The translations under genes and the position numbers were made by a program. Shown here piece after piece: positions 19,296 through 29,045 of a stretch of DNA of 64,000 nt. The stretch is taken from the NCBI GenBank assembly GCA_000384615.1, contig ARQU01000004.1, positions 62,001-126,000 on the forward strand, in the 5' to 3' direction. A model generated the notes under the pieces. It ran no database searches. It was not told where the DNA came from and was given only the letters and a program-made list of their open reading frames with translations. Numbering within the stretch: position 1 is the stretch's first letter; the number at the start of each line of letters is the position of its first letter. This DNA comes from an alpha proteobacterium SCGC AAA536-G10 (GTDB lineage: Bacteria > Pseudomonadota > Alphaproteobacteria > Puniceispirillales > Marisalimonadaceae).

Positions 19296-20705
19296 ATGTC
19301 AGATGCAAAATCAATATTGAGTATAATTAAGGAAAAAGAAATTCAGTTTGTAGACCTTCGATTTACTGACCCAAGAGGTAAAATGCAACATTTATCTCAG
19401 CATGTCAGTACTATTGATGAAAAAACACTTTCCGAAGGGTTCATGTTTGATGGTTCATCCATAGCAGGATGGAAAGCCATCAATGAATCCGATATGAAAT
19501 TAATGCCTGACTGTTCAAGAGGTATTGTTGATCCTTTTTTCTCACAACCCACTTTATCGATTTTTTGTGATGTTTTAGACCCTATATCTGGGAAACCTTA
19601 TGAAAGAGATCCTAGGTCAACCGCTAAACAAGCCTTAACTTACATGGATTCAATTGGAGTTGGCGATACTGCCTATTTTGGTCCTGAACCTGAGTTTTTT
19701 GTTTTCGATGATGTTAAATTTGAAGCTGAAATGAATTCTTCATTTTATAAAATTGATTCTTCAGAGGGTCCATATAATTCTGGAAAAGGTTTCGATGAAG
19801 GAAATATGGGCCATAGACCTGGTATTAAAGGAGGATATTTTCCTGTTCCACCAGTAGACTCTGCTCAAGACTTGAGGAGTGAAATGGTTTTGTCATTAGT
19901 TGATATGGGAGTGCCAATGGAAAAGCATCACCATGAAGTCGCTCCGTCACAACATGAATTAGGTATGATGTTTGGCACCCTCATTGATACAGCAGACAAT
20001 GTTCAACTTTATAAATATGCTGTTCATAATGTTGCTCATTCTTTTGGACAAACAGCTACTTTTATGCCTAAACCAGTAGCAGGAGATAATGGTACAGGGA
20101 TGCATACACACCAATCAATATGGAAGGATGGTAAACCTATGTTTGCAGGTGATAAATATGCTCAATTGTCACAAACTTGCTTGCATTACATAGGTGGGAT
20201 TATTAAACATGCAAAAGCTATTAATGCATTTACGAACCCTTCAACAAACTCTTATAAAAGGTTAATACCTGGATTTGAAGCCCCAGTAATTTTAGCTTAT
20301 TCAGCTAGAAACCGTTCTGCTTCGTGCCGTATTCCTTTTACTGACAGTCCAAATGGGAAAAGAGTTGAGGTTAGATTTCCTGATGCAACTGCTAACCCTT
20401 ACCTTGCTTTTTCTGCAATGTTGATGGCTGGATTAGATGGTATACAAAATAAAATAGACCCTGGTGAAGCTATGGACCAAGACTTATATGAGCTTCCTGC
20501 TAGTGAGCTTACAAGCATTCCAACGGTATGCGGTTCGTTAAGAGAAGCTCTTGATGCACTAGCAAATGACATGTCCTTCCTAACAAAAGGTAATGTTTTT
20601 ACAGAGGATCAAATTGAGGCATATATTGATTTAAAAATGGAAGAGGTTGTTCAATTTGAACATGCCCCACATCCTGTTGAGTTCAAAATGTATTATTCAA
20701 GTTAA
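19296..20705 (+). CDS. glnA: Glutamine synthetase type I
   Basis: The 469-residue dodecameric enzyme makes glutamine from glutamate, ammonia and ATP. Seen: [12 protein letters not shown], the N-terminal substrate loop; FFGPEPEF-type metal ligands in [27 protein letters not shown], the ATP/metal site; [20 protein letters not shown]; and [10 protein letters not shown], the site of regulatory adenylylation at Tyr. The ATG at 19296 is favoured over the in-frame ATG at 19284 because GGAG lies between them at the right distance. It is regulated through the PII protein encoded just upstream. Confidence 0.97.
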   Translation: MSDAKSILSIIKEKEIQFVDLRFTDPRGKMQHLSQHVSTIDEKTLSEGFMFDGSSIAGWKAINESDMKLMPDCSRGIVDPFFSQPTLSIFCDVLDPISGKPYERDPRSTAKQALTYMDSIGVGDTAYFGPEPEFFVFDDVKFEAEMNSSFYKIDSSEGPYNSGKGFDEGNMGHRPGIKGGYFPVPPVDSAQDLRSEMVLSLVDMGVPMEKHHHEVAPSQHELGMMFGTLIDTADNVQLYKYAVHNVAHSFGQTATFMPKPVAGDNGTGMHTHQSIWKDGKPMFAGDKYAQLSQTCLHYIGGIIKHAKAINAFTNPSTNSYKRLIPGFEAPVILAYSARNRSASCRIPFTDSPNGKRVEVRFPDATANPYLAFSAMLMAGLDGIQNKIDPGEAMDQDLYELPASELTSIPTVCGSLREALDALANDMSFLTKGNVFTEDQIEAYIDLKMEEVVQFEHAPHPVEFKMYYSS

Positions 20706-20770
20706 ATTTTAGCAATAACTTATAAAGATTTAGAATTTTTGTTTCAAAATTAGTCAAACTTTGCTAGATA

Positions 20771-20798
20771 TTGTAACTTTATAATCATATTATACTAT
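20771..20798 (+). promoter_or_regulatory. Possible promoter of parE
   Basis: TTGTAA and TACTAT are separated by 16 bases in the 109-base spacer between glnA and parE, about 16 bases before the ATG. Motif match only; AT-rich sequence makes chance matches common. Confidence 0.3.
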
Positions 20799-20814
20799 AT
20801 GTCGCACCTAAATT

Positions 20815-22776
20815 ATGAGTAAAACTTTAATTAATAATAATTACAATGCATCTGAAATTGAAGTTTTAGAAGGCCTGGAACCAGTAAGGCATAGACCAGG
20901 CATGTATATAGGTGGCACTGACAACAATGCCTTACATCACTTAGCAATTGAAATAATTGATAACTGTATGGATGAAGTAGTAGCTAAATATGCAACACTA
21001 ATAAATGTAGGACTTTCTGCCGAAAACACTATCTCAATTTCTGATAATGGGAGAGGAATTCCGATTGACAGCCATCCGAATTATAAAAATAAATCAGCAT
21101 TAGAAGTTATAATGACTACACTCCATTCAGGAGGAAAATTTTCAAATAAAAATTACACAACATCTGGTGGTCTTCATGGTGTAGGTGCATCTGTTGTTAA
21201 TGCTCTTTCAACTTTTTTAAAAGTTGAAGTTATTCGTGAAGGCATTCTTTATAAACAAGAATTTTCAAAGGGTTTTCCAACAACAAAACTAAAAAAAATA
21301 AAGTCGACTAAAGAACCTAATGGGACGTCCATTTCATTTAAACCAGACACGAGTATATTTGGTGAAAACAATTTTTTTAGTCCAGACAAGCTTTTTAAAA
21401 TTTTAGAATATAAGGCTTATCTTTTTGGTGGTGTTCAAATAAATTGGGAATGTGATTCATGTTTGATTAAAGAAAATAGTAAAACACCTAATTATAAAAA
21501 AATTTGTTATAAAAATGGAATAATAGATTACATTAAATACAAGACTTTAACAATCCCAATGTTTACTTCATCTACATTTCACGGAAACGTAAGGATTGAG
21601 GATGAAAATGTGGAATGGGTAATTGCCTGGCTAACGAATAGCGAAACTAGTTTTATAGAATCTTTCTGTAATACTATTCCAACGCCTCTTGGTGGAAGTC
21701 ATGAATTGGGCTTTAGGCATGCTCTTACAAAAGGTATAAGAAATTTTGCAGATATCAAAGGTTTTAAAAAAGCGAATGAGCTTATTTATGATGATTTAAT
21801 AAATTCTACTGGTTCTATTTTATCAATTTTTATCAAGAATCCACAATTTCAAGGACAGACAAAAGAAAAACTAGTAAATATATCAAGCACTAAACTTGTT
21901 GAAATTGCGATAAAAGATAGATTTGAAACTTGGTTATCTAATGATATTTCAACTGGTGAAGCAATATTAAACCGTACTATACATAACTATGATGAGAGAA
22001 AAAGAAAGAAAAAAGAAAGAGATATTTCCAGGAAAACTATAGCCAAAAAAACCCGTTTACCTGGTAAATTAGCTGACTGCACTAGTGATAAATTTGATGA
22101 ATCTGAACTTTTCATTGTAGAAGGCGATAGCGCTGGAGGATCGGCTAAACAAGCCCGTGAGAGAATTACTCAAGCAGTACTTCCACTTAAAGGTAAAATA
22201 TTAAATGTTGCAAGTGCATCCAATGAAAAAATGTCTCAAAATCAAGAAATTAATGATTTAAAGCAAGCTATCGGATTGGAACAGATAAAATCAAATAATA
22301 TTGAAAATTTAAGATATAATAAAATTATAATAATGACAGACGCAGATGTAGATGGAGCTCATATTGCTGCTCTTTTATTAACTTTTTTCTACAATAATTT
22401 TCCTGAGATAATAGAAAAAGGCCACTTGTATCTTGCTCAACCTCCTCTTTATAGAATTACACATAATGGACAAACTCAATATGCACAAACAGAAGAAAGG
22501 AAAAATGAAATTGTGAATGAAAATTTCTCTAGTAAAGCAATAGTAAGTCGCTTTAAAGGTCTAGGAGAAATGCCTCCTTCACAGTTAAAAGAAACGACAA
22601 TGTCCCTTAAAACAAGAAACCTTTTAAAGATCACCATACCTAAAAGAGACATGGAAGATGCTGACAAAAGAAGATCCGTTGACGAGTTAGTCAATATACT
22701 TATGGGAAAAAAACCAGAACTTAGGTTCAAATATATTCAACAAAATGCTAATTTAGTAAATAATTTTGATATTTAA
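20815..22776 (+). CDS. parE: DNA topoisomerase IV subunit B
   Basis: The 653-residue ATPase subunit works with ParC to decatenate chromosomes. The GHKL ATPase domain includes EVLEGLEPVRHRPGMYIGG, NDNGRGIP-type SISDNGRGIPID, and GGLHGVGASVVNALS. The Toprim domain has FIVEGDSAGGSAKQAR and MTDADVDGAHIAALLL with metal-binding Asp residues. The size and RHRPGMYIGGTD favour ParE over GyrB (usually about 800 residues with an insert). parC is not in the window. No strong ribosome site precedes the ATG. Confidence 0.93.
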   Translation: MSKTLINNNYNASEIEVLEGLEPVRHRPGMYIGGTDNNALHHLAIEIIDNCMDEVVAKYATLINVGLSAENTISISDNGRGIPIDSHPNYKNKSALEVIMTTLHSGGKFSNKNYTTSGGLHGVGASVVNALSTFLKVEVIREGILYKQEFSKGFPTTKLKKIKSTKEPNGTSISFKPDTSIFGENNFFSPDKLFKILEYKAYLFGGVQINWECDSCLIKENSKTPNYKKICYKNGIIDYIKYKTLTIPMFTSSTFHGNVRIEDENVEWVIAWLTNSETSFIESFCNTIPTPLGGSHELGFRHALTKGIRNFADIKGFKKANELIYDDLINSTGSILSIFIKNPQFQGQTKEKLVNISSTKLVEIAIKDRFETWLSNDISTGEAILNRTIHNYDERKRKKKERDISRKTIAKKTRLPGKLADCTSDKFDESELFIVEGDSAGGSAKQARERITQAVLPLKGKILNVASASNEKMSQNQEINDLKQAIGLEQIKSNNIENLRYNKIIIMTDADVDGAHIAALLLTFFYNNFPEIIEKGHLYLAQPPLYRITHNGQTQYAQTEERKNEIVNENFSSKAIVSRFKGLGEMPPSQLKETTMSLKTRNLLKITIPKRDMEDADKRRSVDELVNILMGKKPELRFKYIQQNANLVNNFDI

Positions 22777-22785
22777 ATATCAAAA
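22764..22785. other. 22-bp perfect palindrome over the parE stop codon
   Basis: TTTTGATATT followed by its complement reads the same on both strands and contains the parE TAA (22774-22776). It could fold in RNA to end transcription, but no clear U-run follows. It may simply reflect AT richness. Confidence 0.35.
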
Positions 22786-22858
22786 ATTAAAAATGGAATA
22801 ATTTGATATGAATTAGATATATATTAATACATCATAATTAAATATAAAAGGAAAAAAA

Positions 22859-24148
22859 GTGAATTTTAATGAACTAGGTTTTTGCAAAGAGATTATATCT
22901 GCTATTAAAGAAAAAGGTTATGAAAATCCTACTGAGATCCAAAAAAAAGCTATACCTCACATTCTAATGGGTAGAGACTTACTAGGCTGTGCACAGACAG
23001 GTACAGGTAAGACCGGTTCATTTGTAATGCCTCTAGCCGAAATATTAAATTCAGGAAAATCAAAGTCGAGAATGCCTAGGTCACTTATATTAGCCCCTAC
23101 TAGAGAGTTGGCTATGCAAGTATCTGAAGAATTTAATTTTATTAATAAATTTCTTAAGCTACAAATGGCCTTATTAATTGGAGGTGTTTCATTTACGGAT
23201 CAAGATAATAAATTAGCAAAAGGTGTTGATGTACTTGTAGCAACCCCTGGAAGACTTTTAGACCATATAGAACGAGGTAAAGTTATAATAAAAGACGTTA
23301 AAATACTCATTATTGATGAAGCTGATCGTATGTTGGACATGGGTTTCATTCCAGACATCATAAAAATTAACAAATTATTACCAAGGATACGACAAACCTT
23401 ATTTTTTTCTGCGACACTATCTAAAGAAGTACGAGATATTGGCAAAAATTTATTAATTAACCCAAAAGAAATAACCGTTAACCCTTATGCATCAACCTCT
23501 GAAAATATAGATAGTTATTTTTTTCAAACTCAAAGTAAAAATAAATTGGATGATCTTAAAACATTATTAAACATTGATTTATTTAAAAGTGCCGTAATTT
23601 TTTGTAATAAAAAAAATGATATTAATAAAATTAATACGTTTTTAAAAAAAAATAATTATAAAACCGTTTGTCTTCACGGAGACATGAATCAAAGTTCAAG
23701 GACTAATTCTCTTGAAGAATTTAAAAATAAATCTGCAGATATTCTAATTGCGTCTGATGTTGCTGCAAGGGGAATTGATATAAAAGATTTAAGTCATGTT
23801 TTTAATTATGACGTACCTAACAATCCAGAAGATTATGTTCATCGCATAGGTAGGACTGGTAGAGCAGGAAAAAAAGGTGTTGCATATACTATTTTCAATG
23901 ATAATGATAGAAAGAATATTTTGTTGATAGAAAAATTAATCAAAAAGAGAATAAAAAGACTAAATTTAGAAGATGTAAATTTTAAAAATAATAACATTAA
24001 TATAAAAGGATCAAAATTAAAAATGAAATCAGACAAGGAAGACCTTAAACAGAAACAAAAATTTACTTTTTTACCTGTTGAAAATTTTCTTAATTTTAAA
24101 GAGAGTGGTCAAATACCTGATTTTTTGAACAAAAAAAAGTCAATTTAA
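22859..24148 (+). CDS. DEAD-box ATP-dependent RNA helicase, RhlE-like
   Basis: A 429-residue RNA helicase for ribosome assembly or RNA decay. Motifs in order: the Q motif with PTEIQKKAIPHILMGRD, motif I AQTGTGKTGS, Ia PTRELAMQV, II DEAD in IIDEADRMLDMGF, III SATLS, IV/V ASDVAARGIDI, and VI HRIGRTGRAGK. A short Lys-rich C-terminal tail follows. Translation starts at GTG with AAAGGA upstream. Its 3' end overlaps the converging pepN by nine bases. RhlE is the nearest relative by motif style, but other DEAD paralogues are possible. Confidence 0.92.
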   Translation: MNFNELGFCKEIISAIKEKGYENPTEIQKKAIPHILMGRDLLGCAQTGTGKTGSFVMPLAEILNSGKSKSRMPRSLILAPTRELAMQVSEEFNFINKFLKLQMALLIGGVSFTDQDNKLAKGVDVLVATPGRLLDHIERGKVIIKDVKILIIDEADRMLDMGFIPDIIKINKLLPRIRQTLFFSATLSKEVRDIGKNLLINPKEITVNPYASTSENIDSYFFQTQSKNKLDDLKTLLNIDLFKSAVIFCNKKNDINKINTFLKKNNYKTVCLHGDMNQSSRTNSLEEFKNKSADILIASDVAARGIDIKDLSHVFNYDVPNNPEDYVHRIGRTGRAGKKGVAYTIFNDNDRKNILLIEKLIKKRIKRLNLEDVNFKNNNINIKGSKLKMKSDKEDLKQKQKFTFLPVENFLNFKESGQIPDFLNKKKSI

Positions 24149-26740
24149 AGCTTTTTCAATAATCTCTGACAAATCGATTGAAGGGCTTTGGTCAAAAACA
24201 TTCTTTAGTACTTTCCTAATTTTATTTTTTCTATCTTCTTTATAATTCTTAAACCTTGTTAGTGGTAAGATTAATCTTGCTGCAACTTGAGGATTCCTCT
24301 TGTCAATAATGCTTATTTGTTTAGATACAAAGTTATATCCAGATGAATCATCCGCATGAAAAAGTAAAATATTTTCCTTCTGAAAAGTACCTAACACAGA
24401 TCTTAACTTGTTAGGATTTTTAATATCAAATGATTTATGTTCCATTAATCTATTAATATAATCAATACCCTCATCGTCAAACTTCAGGCAAGACATCATC
24501 TCAAACCATTTCTCTAATACTAAATCATTATTACTCCATTTTAAATAAAATTTATTTAAGTATTCTAGTGCAACCTTATTATTACTTAAACATAAAGATT
24601 TTAATCCAGCTATAGAAAGTGTCATGTTACAACTTGTTGTTATATTTTTGGCGATATTAATTCCAATTTTACTATCTATCAACAATAAATATTTTAGTAT
24701 TTTTTCTAGTAAAGCCCTTTCACCTTCAAATTCTAACTTACCAATTTCATTAATCAAAATTTTTGATGCTAATTTTTCTAAAGTTTCTTTTAAATTTTTA
24801 GCAATTGACTTTATGATTTCAATTCTTCTCAAGTATAAGTGAATTGGATCAACAACCTCTAATAAATTCTCATATGAATTTATAGAGGGTAATTCTAGAA
24901 AAAGGGCCATCAAAGAAAAATCGATTTTTTTATCCAATAATAAAACTCTTAATGAATCACTTAGAAACTTAATGGTGGTATCGTTGTGATAACAATCTAA
25001 ATACAAATTTTGAATTGCATCCCATCTATTGTAAGAATCATTGTCAAACTTAAGTATGTGAATATATTCTTCAATCTTCAAATCAGTTTCTAATATAACT
25101 GGGGCTGAAAACTCTTTTAAAAGCGAGGGTGTCAGATTCTTTTCATTCGTATTTACTGTAATGCTATCTTTACTTTTAGTTAATAAATAAACATGTTCAT
25201 GACTAAAATTTGAATTATCTATTTTGTATTTAATAGGATTTCCTTTTTCATTCAAAAATGACATTTTTATAGGTAGTGGAAGATTACTTTTTTTATTATT
25301 AATACGCTGATAAAAATTGAGTTTTATTCCAGATTTTTGGATCTCTCTTTTAATTTTTAGTGTTGGTGTTCCTGACTGGGAATACCATTTTTTAAAAATT
25401 GTTAAGTCTAAATTACTACCTTTAGAAAGAGCATCTATAAAATTTTCACATGTAACTGCTTCGCCATCATAACAATTAAAGTAAAAATCCATTCCTTTTC
25501 TGAATAATTTTTTACCAAGGTAATTGGAAATCATTCTAATAATCTCTGCACCTTTTTCATAGACGGTAGGTGTATAAAAATTATTTATTTCGAGATAACT
25601 TTCGGGTCTTATTGGATGGCTATTAGAACCTGCATCTTCAGGAAATTGCATAGATCTCAAAAACAAAACGTCTTCTATTCTCTTAACTCCCTTTTGATTC
25701 ATATCTGCCGAAAACTCTTGGTCTCTAAAAACTGTTAATCCTTCCTTTAAAGTTAATTGAAACCAATCCCTACAAGTAACCCGATTACCCGTCCAGTTAT
25801 GGAAATATTCGTGGGCAACAATAGCTTCTATATTTTTAAAATCTCTATCAGTAGCAGTTTTACCATCAGCAAGAACAAATTTTGAGTTAAAAATATTTAA
25901 GCCTTTATTTTCCATTGCTCCCATATTAAAATGGCTAACAGCAACAATCATAAAAGTATTCAAATCATATTCTAACCCATATTTTTTTTCATCCCAACGC
26001 ATAGCATTTTTTAGACTTTTCATTGCGTATTTTGTAAAAGATTTATTTCCAATTTCAGTAAAAATCTTTATTAAAACTTTTTTATTCGAAAAAGTTGTAA
26101 AATTAGATTCATAAAATTCTAAATTACCAACAACTAAAGCAAATAAATATGAGGGTTTTGGGAAAGGGTCGGACCAAATTTTGAAATGCCTTTTATTTTT
26201 TTCAAATCCTTCTTCAATCAAATTTCCATTCGAAATTAAAGTATTAAATTTATTTGAAGACACGATTTTGACTGTAAATTTACTCAAACAATCTGGTCTA
26301 TCTGGAAACCATGTTATCTTTCTAAATCCCTCTGGTTCACATTGAGTACAAAACATATTATTAGTTTTGTATAATCCTTCCAAAGAAAAATTGTCTTGCG
26401 GAAAAATTTTAACTTCCGTGATAACTTTTAGGGAATTTGCATTGTTTGGAATAGATATTGAAATAATTTCATTATTTTGTTTGAAACTATCTATTTTAAT
26501 ACTTTCAGTTTTCTTTTCATCAATAGTTAAACAAAACATATTAGTAATTAAATTTAATCCGTTTAATTCTAATGTATTGTTTAAATTATATTTTTTAATT
26601 AATTCAGATTTATTTTTTTTGAATATAATTTGAGATTTTACAATTGTAAAATCATTAAAGATTAAAAATTCAAGATTAGTATCTTCAGGCAACCATTTTA
26701 AAGGCTTATAATCTGATCGCTTTTTGGGAAGCCTAATCAT
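24140..26740 (-). CDS. pepN: Aminopeptidase N (M1 zinc metallopeptidase)
   Basis: An approximately 866-residue cytoplasmic peptidase that removes N-terminal residues from peptides. Seen: GAMENKGLNIFN, the substrate N-terminus-binding motif; VAHEYFHNWTGNRV, the HExxH zinc site; and the third ligand Glu in LTLKEGLTVF. The proton-donor Tyr lies in FYTPTVYEKGAE. The long helical C-terminal part fits the PepN type. The ATG at 26740 aligns with the usual family N-terminus. A GTG at 26797 would add 19 residues overlapping gcrA and has no ribosome site. It lies ten bases after the gcrA stop, so the two are probably co-transcribed. Confidence 0.93.
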   Translation of the reverse strand: MIRLPKKRSDYKPLKWLPEDTNLEFLIFNDFTIVKSQIIFKKNKSELIKKYNLNNTLELNGLNLITNMFCLTIDEKKTESIKIDSFKQNNEIISISIPNNANSLKVITEVKIFPQDNFSLEGLYKTNNMFCTQCEPEGFRKITWFPDRPDCLSKFTVKIVSSNKFNTLISNGNLIEEGFEKNKRHFKIWSDPFPKPSYLFALVVGNLEFYESNFTTFSNKKVLIKIFTEIGNKSFTKYAMKSLKNAMRWDEKKYGLEYDLNTFMIVAVSHFNMGAMENKGLNIFNSKFVLADGKTATDRDFKNIEAIVAHEYFHNWTGNRVTCRDWFQLTLKEGLTVFRDQEFSADMNQKGVKRIEDVLFLRSMQFPEDAGSNSHPIRPESYLEINNFYTPTVYEKGAEIIRMISNYLGKKLFRKGMDFYFNCYDGEAVTCENFIDALSKGSNLDLTIFKKWYSQSGTPTLKIKREIQKSGIKLNFYQRINNKKSNLPLPIKMSFLNEKGNPIKYKIDNSNFSHEHVYLLTKSKDSITVNTNEKNLTPSLLKEFSAPVILETDLKIEEYIHILKFDNDSYNRWDAIQNLYLDCYHNDTTIKFLSDSLRVLLLDKKIDFSLMALFLELPSINSYENLLEVVDPIHLYLRRIEIIKSIAKNLKETLEKLASKILINEIGKLEFEGERALLEKILKYLLLIDSKIGINIAKNITTSCNMTLSIAGLKSLCLSNNKVALEYLNKFYLKWSNNDLVLEKWFEMMSCLKFDDEGIDYINRLMEHKSFDIKNPNKLRSVLGTFQKENILLFHADDSSGYNFVSKQISIIDKRNPQVAARLILPLTRFKNYKEDRKNKIRKVLKNVFDQSPSIDLSEIIEKALN

Positions 26741-26750
26741 TCTGAATTTA

Positions 26751-27149
26751 TTAACTTTCTCTTGTAGAAGTGTAAGCCAAGTTTGAGTGCTTTTCACAAT
26801 AAGGTCGTCCTGGAATTATTGATGTGCCACAAAAAGAAAATCCAGGAAGTTTAGGATCACCATTCGGCCAACAACAACGATTTCTAGACCACTCTACCTC
26901 CCTAAGCAAAATTTTAAGAGGAAGATCTTTACTAGCTTCAAAATTAGAATCAACTTTGTTCTTTCTAGGATCCCCAGATTTTGAAATTGGAGAATTTCTT
27001 TTTGGTAAATCTAGTCTATGAGCTTTTCCAGCAATTGCGTTTCTTGAAACACCTAATTCAATACCTATCTTAGTAATAGAAAGGCCTTCATCCCAAAATT
27101 TTTTTAATTTTTCTAATTTTTTTTCATCCCAAACTGAATTATTATCCAT
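26751..27149 (-). CDS. gcrA: GcrA cell-cycle regulator
   Basis: A 132-residue alphaproteobacterial regulator. In Caulobacter GcrA binds sigma70-RNA polymerase and acts at promoters carrying GANTC sites methylated by CcrM. The N-terminal helix-turn-helix domain is visible as WDEKKLEKLKKFWDEG then SRNAIAGKAHRLDLP. The C-terminal segment CCWPNGDPKLPGFSFCG and GRPYCEKH is the conserved sigma-interacting part. Its presence is one of the best taxonomic markers in the window. It sits between aroE-like and pepN genes with short gaps (15 and 10 bases), so it is likely part of a longer operon starting at msrB or before. Confidence 0.95.
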   Translation of the reverse strand: MDNNSVWDEKKLEKLKKFWDEGLSITKIGIELGVSRNAIAGKAHRLDLPKRNSPISKSGDPRKNKVDSNFEASKDLPLKILLREVEWSRNRCCWPNGDPKLPGFSFCGTSIIPGRPYCEKHSNLAYTSTRES

Positions 27150-27164
27150 ATATAAACCTATATT

Positions 27165-27959
27165 TTACCAAATTTTAAAAAAATTACCTACCAAATCGAT
27201 TTGACTTTCTATCATATATTTTCCATAATGAATACAACGTCCTAAAGATTTTGCATGTTTTAATAATTCAGTCTCTTCTGGTTGCATAATAATGTCAGCA
27301 ATAACTGAATTTTTTGAACTTTTTGTAACATCAAATGGAAGTTTGTCTGATGTTTTAAGGCCTAAGCTAGTAGCATTTATTATAATATCACTCCCAGCTA
27401 ATGTATAATCGTTATCCGGATAAACTTCAACTTGTAGAGATTTAGATTTAGCATTGATTTTATTCTTCAAATCAAAAGCTTTTTTTAAATCTCTATTAAT
27501 TAATTTTAAAGATTTTATTTGTTCATTAACTAAGGAACAACCAATTGAGACTGCAGCACCACCAGCTCCAAAAAGACAGACACTTTTATTTTCTAAAGAA
27601 TATTTTTGTCCCAAAAAACCGTTTACAAATCCTTGACCATCAAAATTATTCCCAATTAAATTTCTTTCATTATCAAATTTAATCCAATTGACTGCACTTG
27701 TAAATTTTGCATCTGGTTCAAGATAATTACATAATTTTGAAACATTAGTTTTATGTGGAATTGTAATAGTCATACCTTTAAAATTCTCAATTAACTTTAA
27801 TGAATTTAAAACGTTTTCTAAATTATCTTTATTCAAGTGAATTGGTATCATAACCGCATCAATATTTTTATTTTTAAAAAGTGATGTAAATAAAGTAGGT
27901 GCTTTAACATGATCTATAGGATCAGCAAGGCAACCATAAATTTTAGTTGTTCCTAACAT
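27165..27959 (-). CDS. Shikimate dehydrogenase-like protein
   Basis: A 264-residue NADP-binding protein of the AroE family. GAGGAAVSIGCSL is the dinucleotide loop, TIPHK holds the catalytic Lys, and NFDGQGF holds the catalytic Asp. The N-terminal substrate motif, normally HSxSP, reads DHVKAP here, so both shikimate-binding serines are missing. That pattern resembles the AroE-paralogue subfamily ('shikimate dehydrogenase-like', quinate-type) rather than true AroE. It might act on another cyclic acid, or it may be the only such enzyme in the genome. It follows msrB by three bases and precedes gcrA by 15. Confidence 0.8.
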   Translation of the reverse strand: MLGTTKIYGCLADPIDHVKAPTLFTSLFKNKNIDAVMIPIHLNKDNLENVLNSLKLIENFKGMTITIPHKTNVSKLCNYLEPDAKFTSAVNWIKFDNERNLIGNNFDGQGFVNGFLGQKYSLENKSVCLFGAGGAAVSIGCSLVNEQIKSLKLINRDLKKAFDLKNKINAKSKSLQVEVYPDNDYTLAGSDIIINATSLGLKTSDKLPFDVTKSSKNSVIADIIMQPEETELLKHAKSLGRCIHYGKYMIESQIDLVGNFFKIW

Positions 27960-27962
27960 TAA

Positions 27963-28343
27963 TTATTTTTGCTCTAATTTTTTAAAATTTAAAGATGCCG
28001 AGTTTATACAATAGCGTAATCCTGATGGCTCGGGTCCATCAGGAAAGACATGACCTAAATGCGCGTTGCATTTTGAACAATGAACTTCAGTTCTTTGCAT
28101 AAAAAAAGAATTATCAACATTTTTACCAATTACATCTTCTGAAACAGGTTTATAAAAAGATGGCCAACCTGTGCCAGAATCATATTTTGTTTTGCTTGAA
28201 AAAAGAATTGTGTCGCAACAAATACATTTGTAGTTTCCCTCATCTTTTTTATCCCAATAAGCACCTGAAAAAGGTGGCTCTGTTCCATGTTTTTGAGTAA
28301 CTATATATTGTTGATCACTTAATTTTTTATTTATACTAACCAT
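27963..28343 (-). CDS. msrB: Peptide-methionine (R)-S-oxide reductase
   Basis: A 126-residue enzyme that repairs R-methionine sulfoxide in proteins using thioredoxin. Structural zinc is held by CICCDT and [12 protein letters not shown] (two CxxC pairs). The catalytic Cys is in [22 protein letters not shown] is the substrate-binding Trp segment. The ATG at 28343 is chosen over the GTG one codon before. It is followed after three bases by the aroE-like gene. Confidence 0.95.
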   Translation of the reverse strand: MVSINKKLSDQQYIVTQKHGTEPPFSGAYWDKKDEGNYKCICCDTILFSSKTKYDSGTGWPSFYKPVSEDVIGKNVDNSFFMQRTEVHCSKCNAHLGHVFPDGPEPSGLRYCINSASLNFKKLEQK

Positions 28344-28407
28344 CACTTAAGCCTTAGTTATTTAGTTTAAATTAATTTATACTATTATTTTTTATCAAAT
28401 AAAAAAG

Positions 28408-29028
28408 TTAAATAATATTTTTTTTATTATTAAGAATTTTTTTTATGAAAAATACTCTCGTAAAAAAAGTTATCCAACATAACATACCAAAAATATATGC
28501 GATGAAATCAACGAATTTGTGAAATAATAACATCAATGTAAAGCATATAATTGTTTCAAAACCTTCCGTAATACCACCAGAATAAAAAAATGATTTTTTT
28601 TGCCCATTCGCAATAGTAATTTTATTTTTTTCTATGATCCAGGCAGAGGCCAAAAAAGTTGTTTGAGTTGCAACAAAACTTAATAGCAAAAAACATATAG
28701 AATAAGAATTGTTTAAATCTACAAAAATAAAGGCAATAGGAAATAATGAATAGAATAAAAAATCTAGAATAATATCATAAAAGGCTCCAATGTCAGTTTC
28801 CCCTTTTTGACGTGCAATCGCTCCATCTAATCCATCACAAAATCTATTTAAAAAAAGGAAGATAATTGCATAGATAAATAAAGAATTTATTGTAAAGTAA
28901 AAACAGAAAAGACCAAATAAAAATCCTAAAAAAGTAATGTAATCTGCATTGAAACCAAGTTTTATAAATAATTTTGCGGTTTCATTTAAAGTTGGTCTTA
29001 AAAGTTTGTTTAATTGAGAGTCAATCAT
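28408..29028 (-). CDS. CDP-alcohol phosphatidyltransferase family membrane enzyme
   Basis: A 206-residue integral membrane protein with about five or six helices. It carries the complete family signature DG-x2-AR-x8-G-x3-D-x3-D, seen as DGLDGAIARQ and later GAFYDIILD. Such enzymes transfer a phosphatidyl group from CDP-diacylglycerol to an alcohol (glycerol phosphate, serine, inositol, choline). Which alcohol is used cannot be told from the sequence. It follows the LysM gene by 17 bases on the same strand. Confidence 0.88.
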   Translation of the reverse strand: MIDSQLNKLLRPTLNETAKLFIKLGFNADYITFLGFLFGLFCFYFTINSLFIYAIIFLFLNRFCDGLDGAIARQKGETDIGAFYDIILDFLFYSLFPIAFIFVDLNNSYSICFLLLSFVATQTTFLASAWIIEKNKITIANGQKKSFFYSGGITEGFETIICFTLMLLFHKFVDFIAYIFGMLCWITFFTRVFFIKKILNNKKNII

Positions 29029-29045
29029 CTATATTAATATTATAT

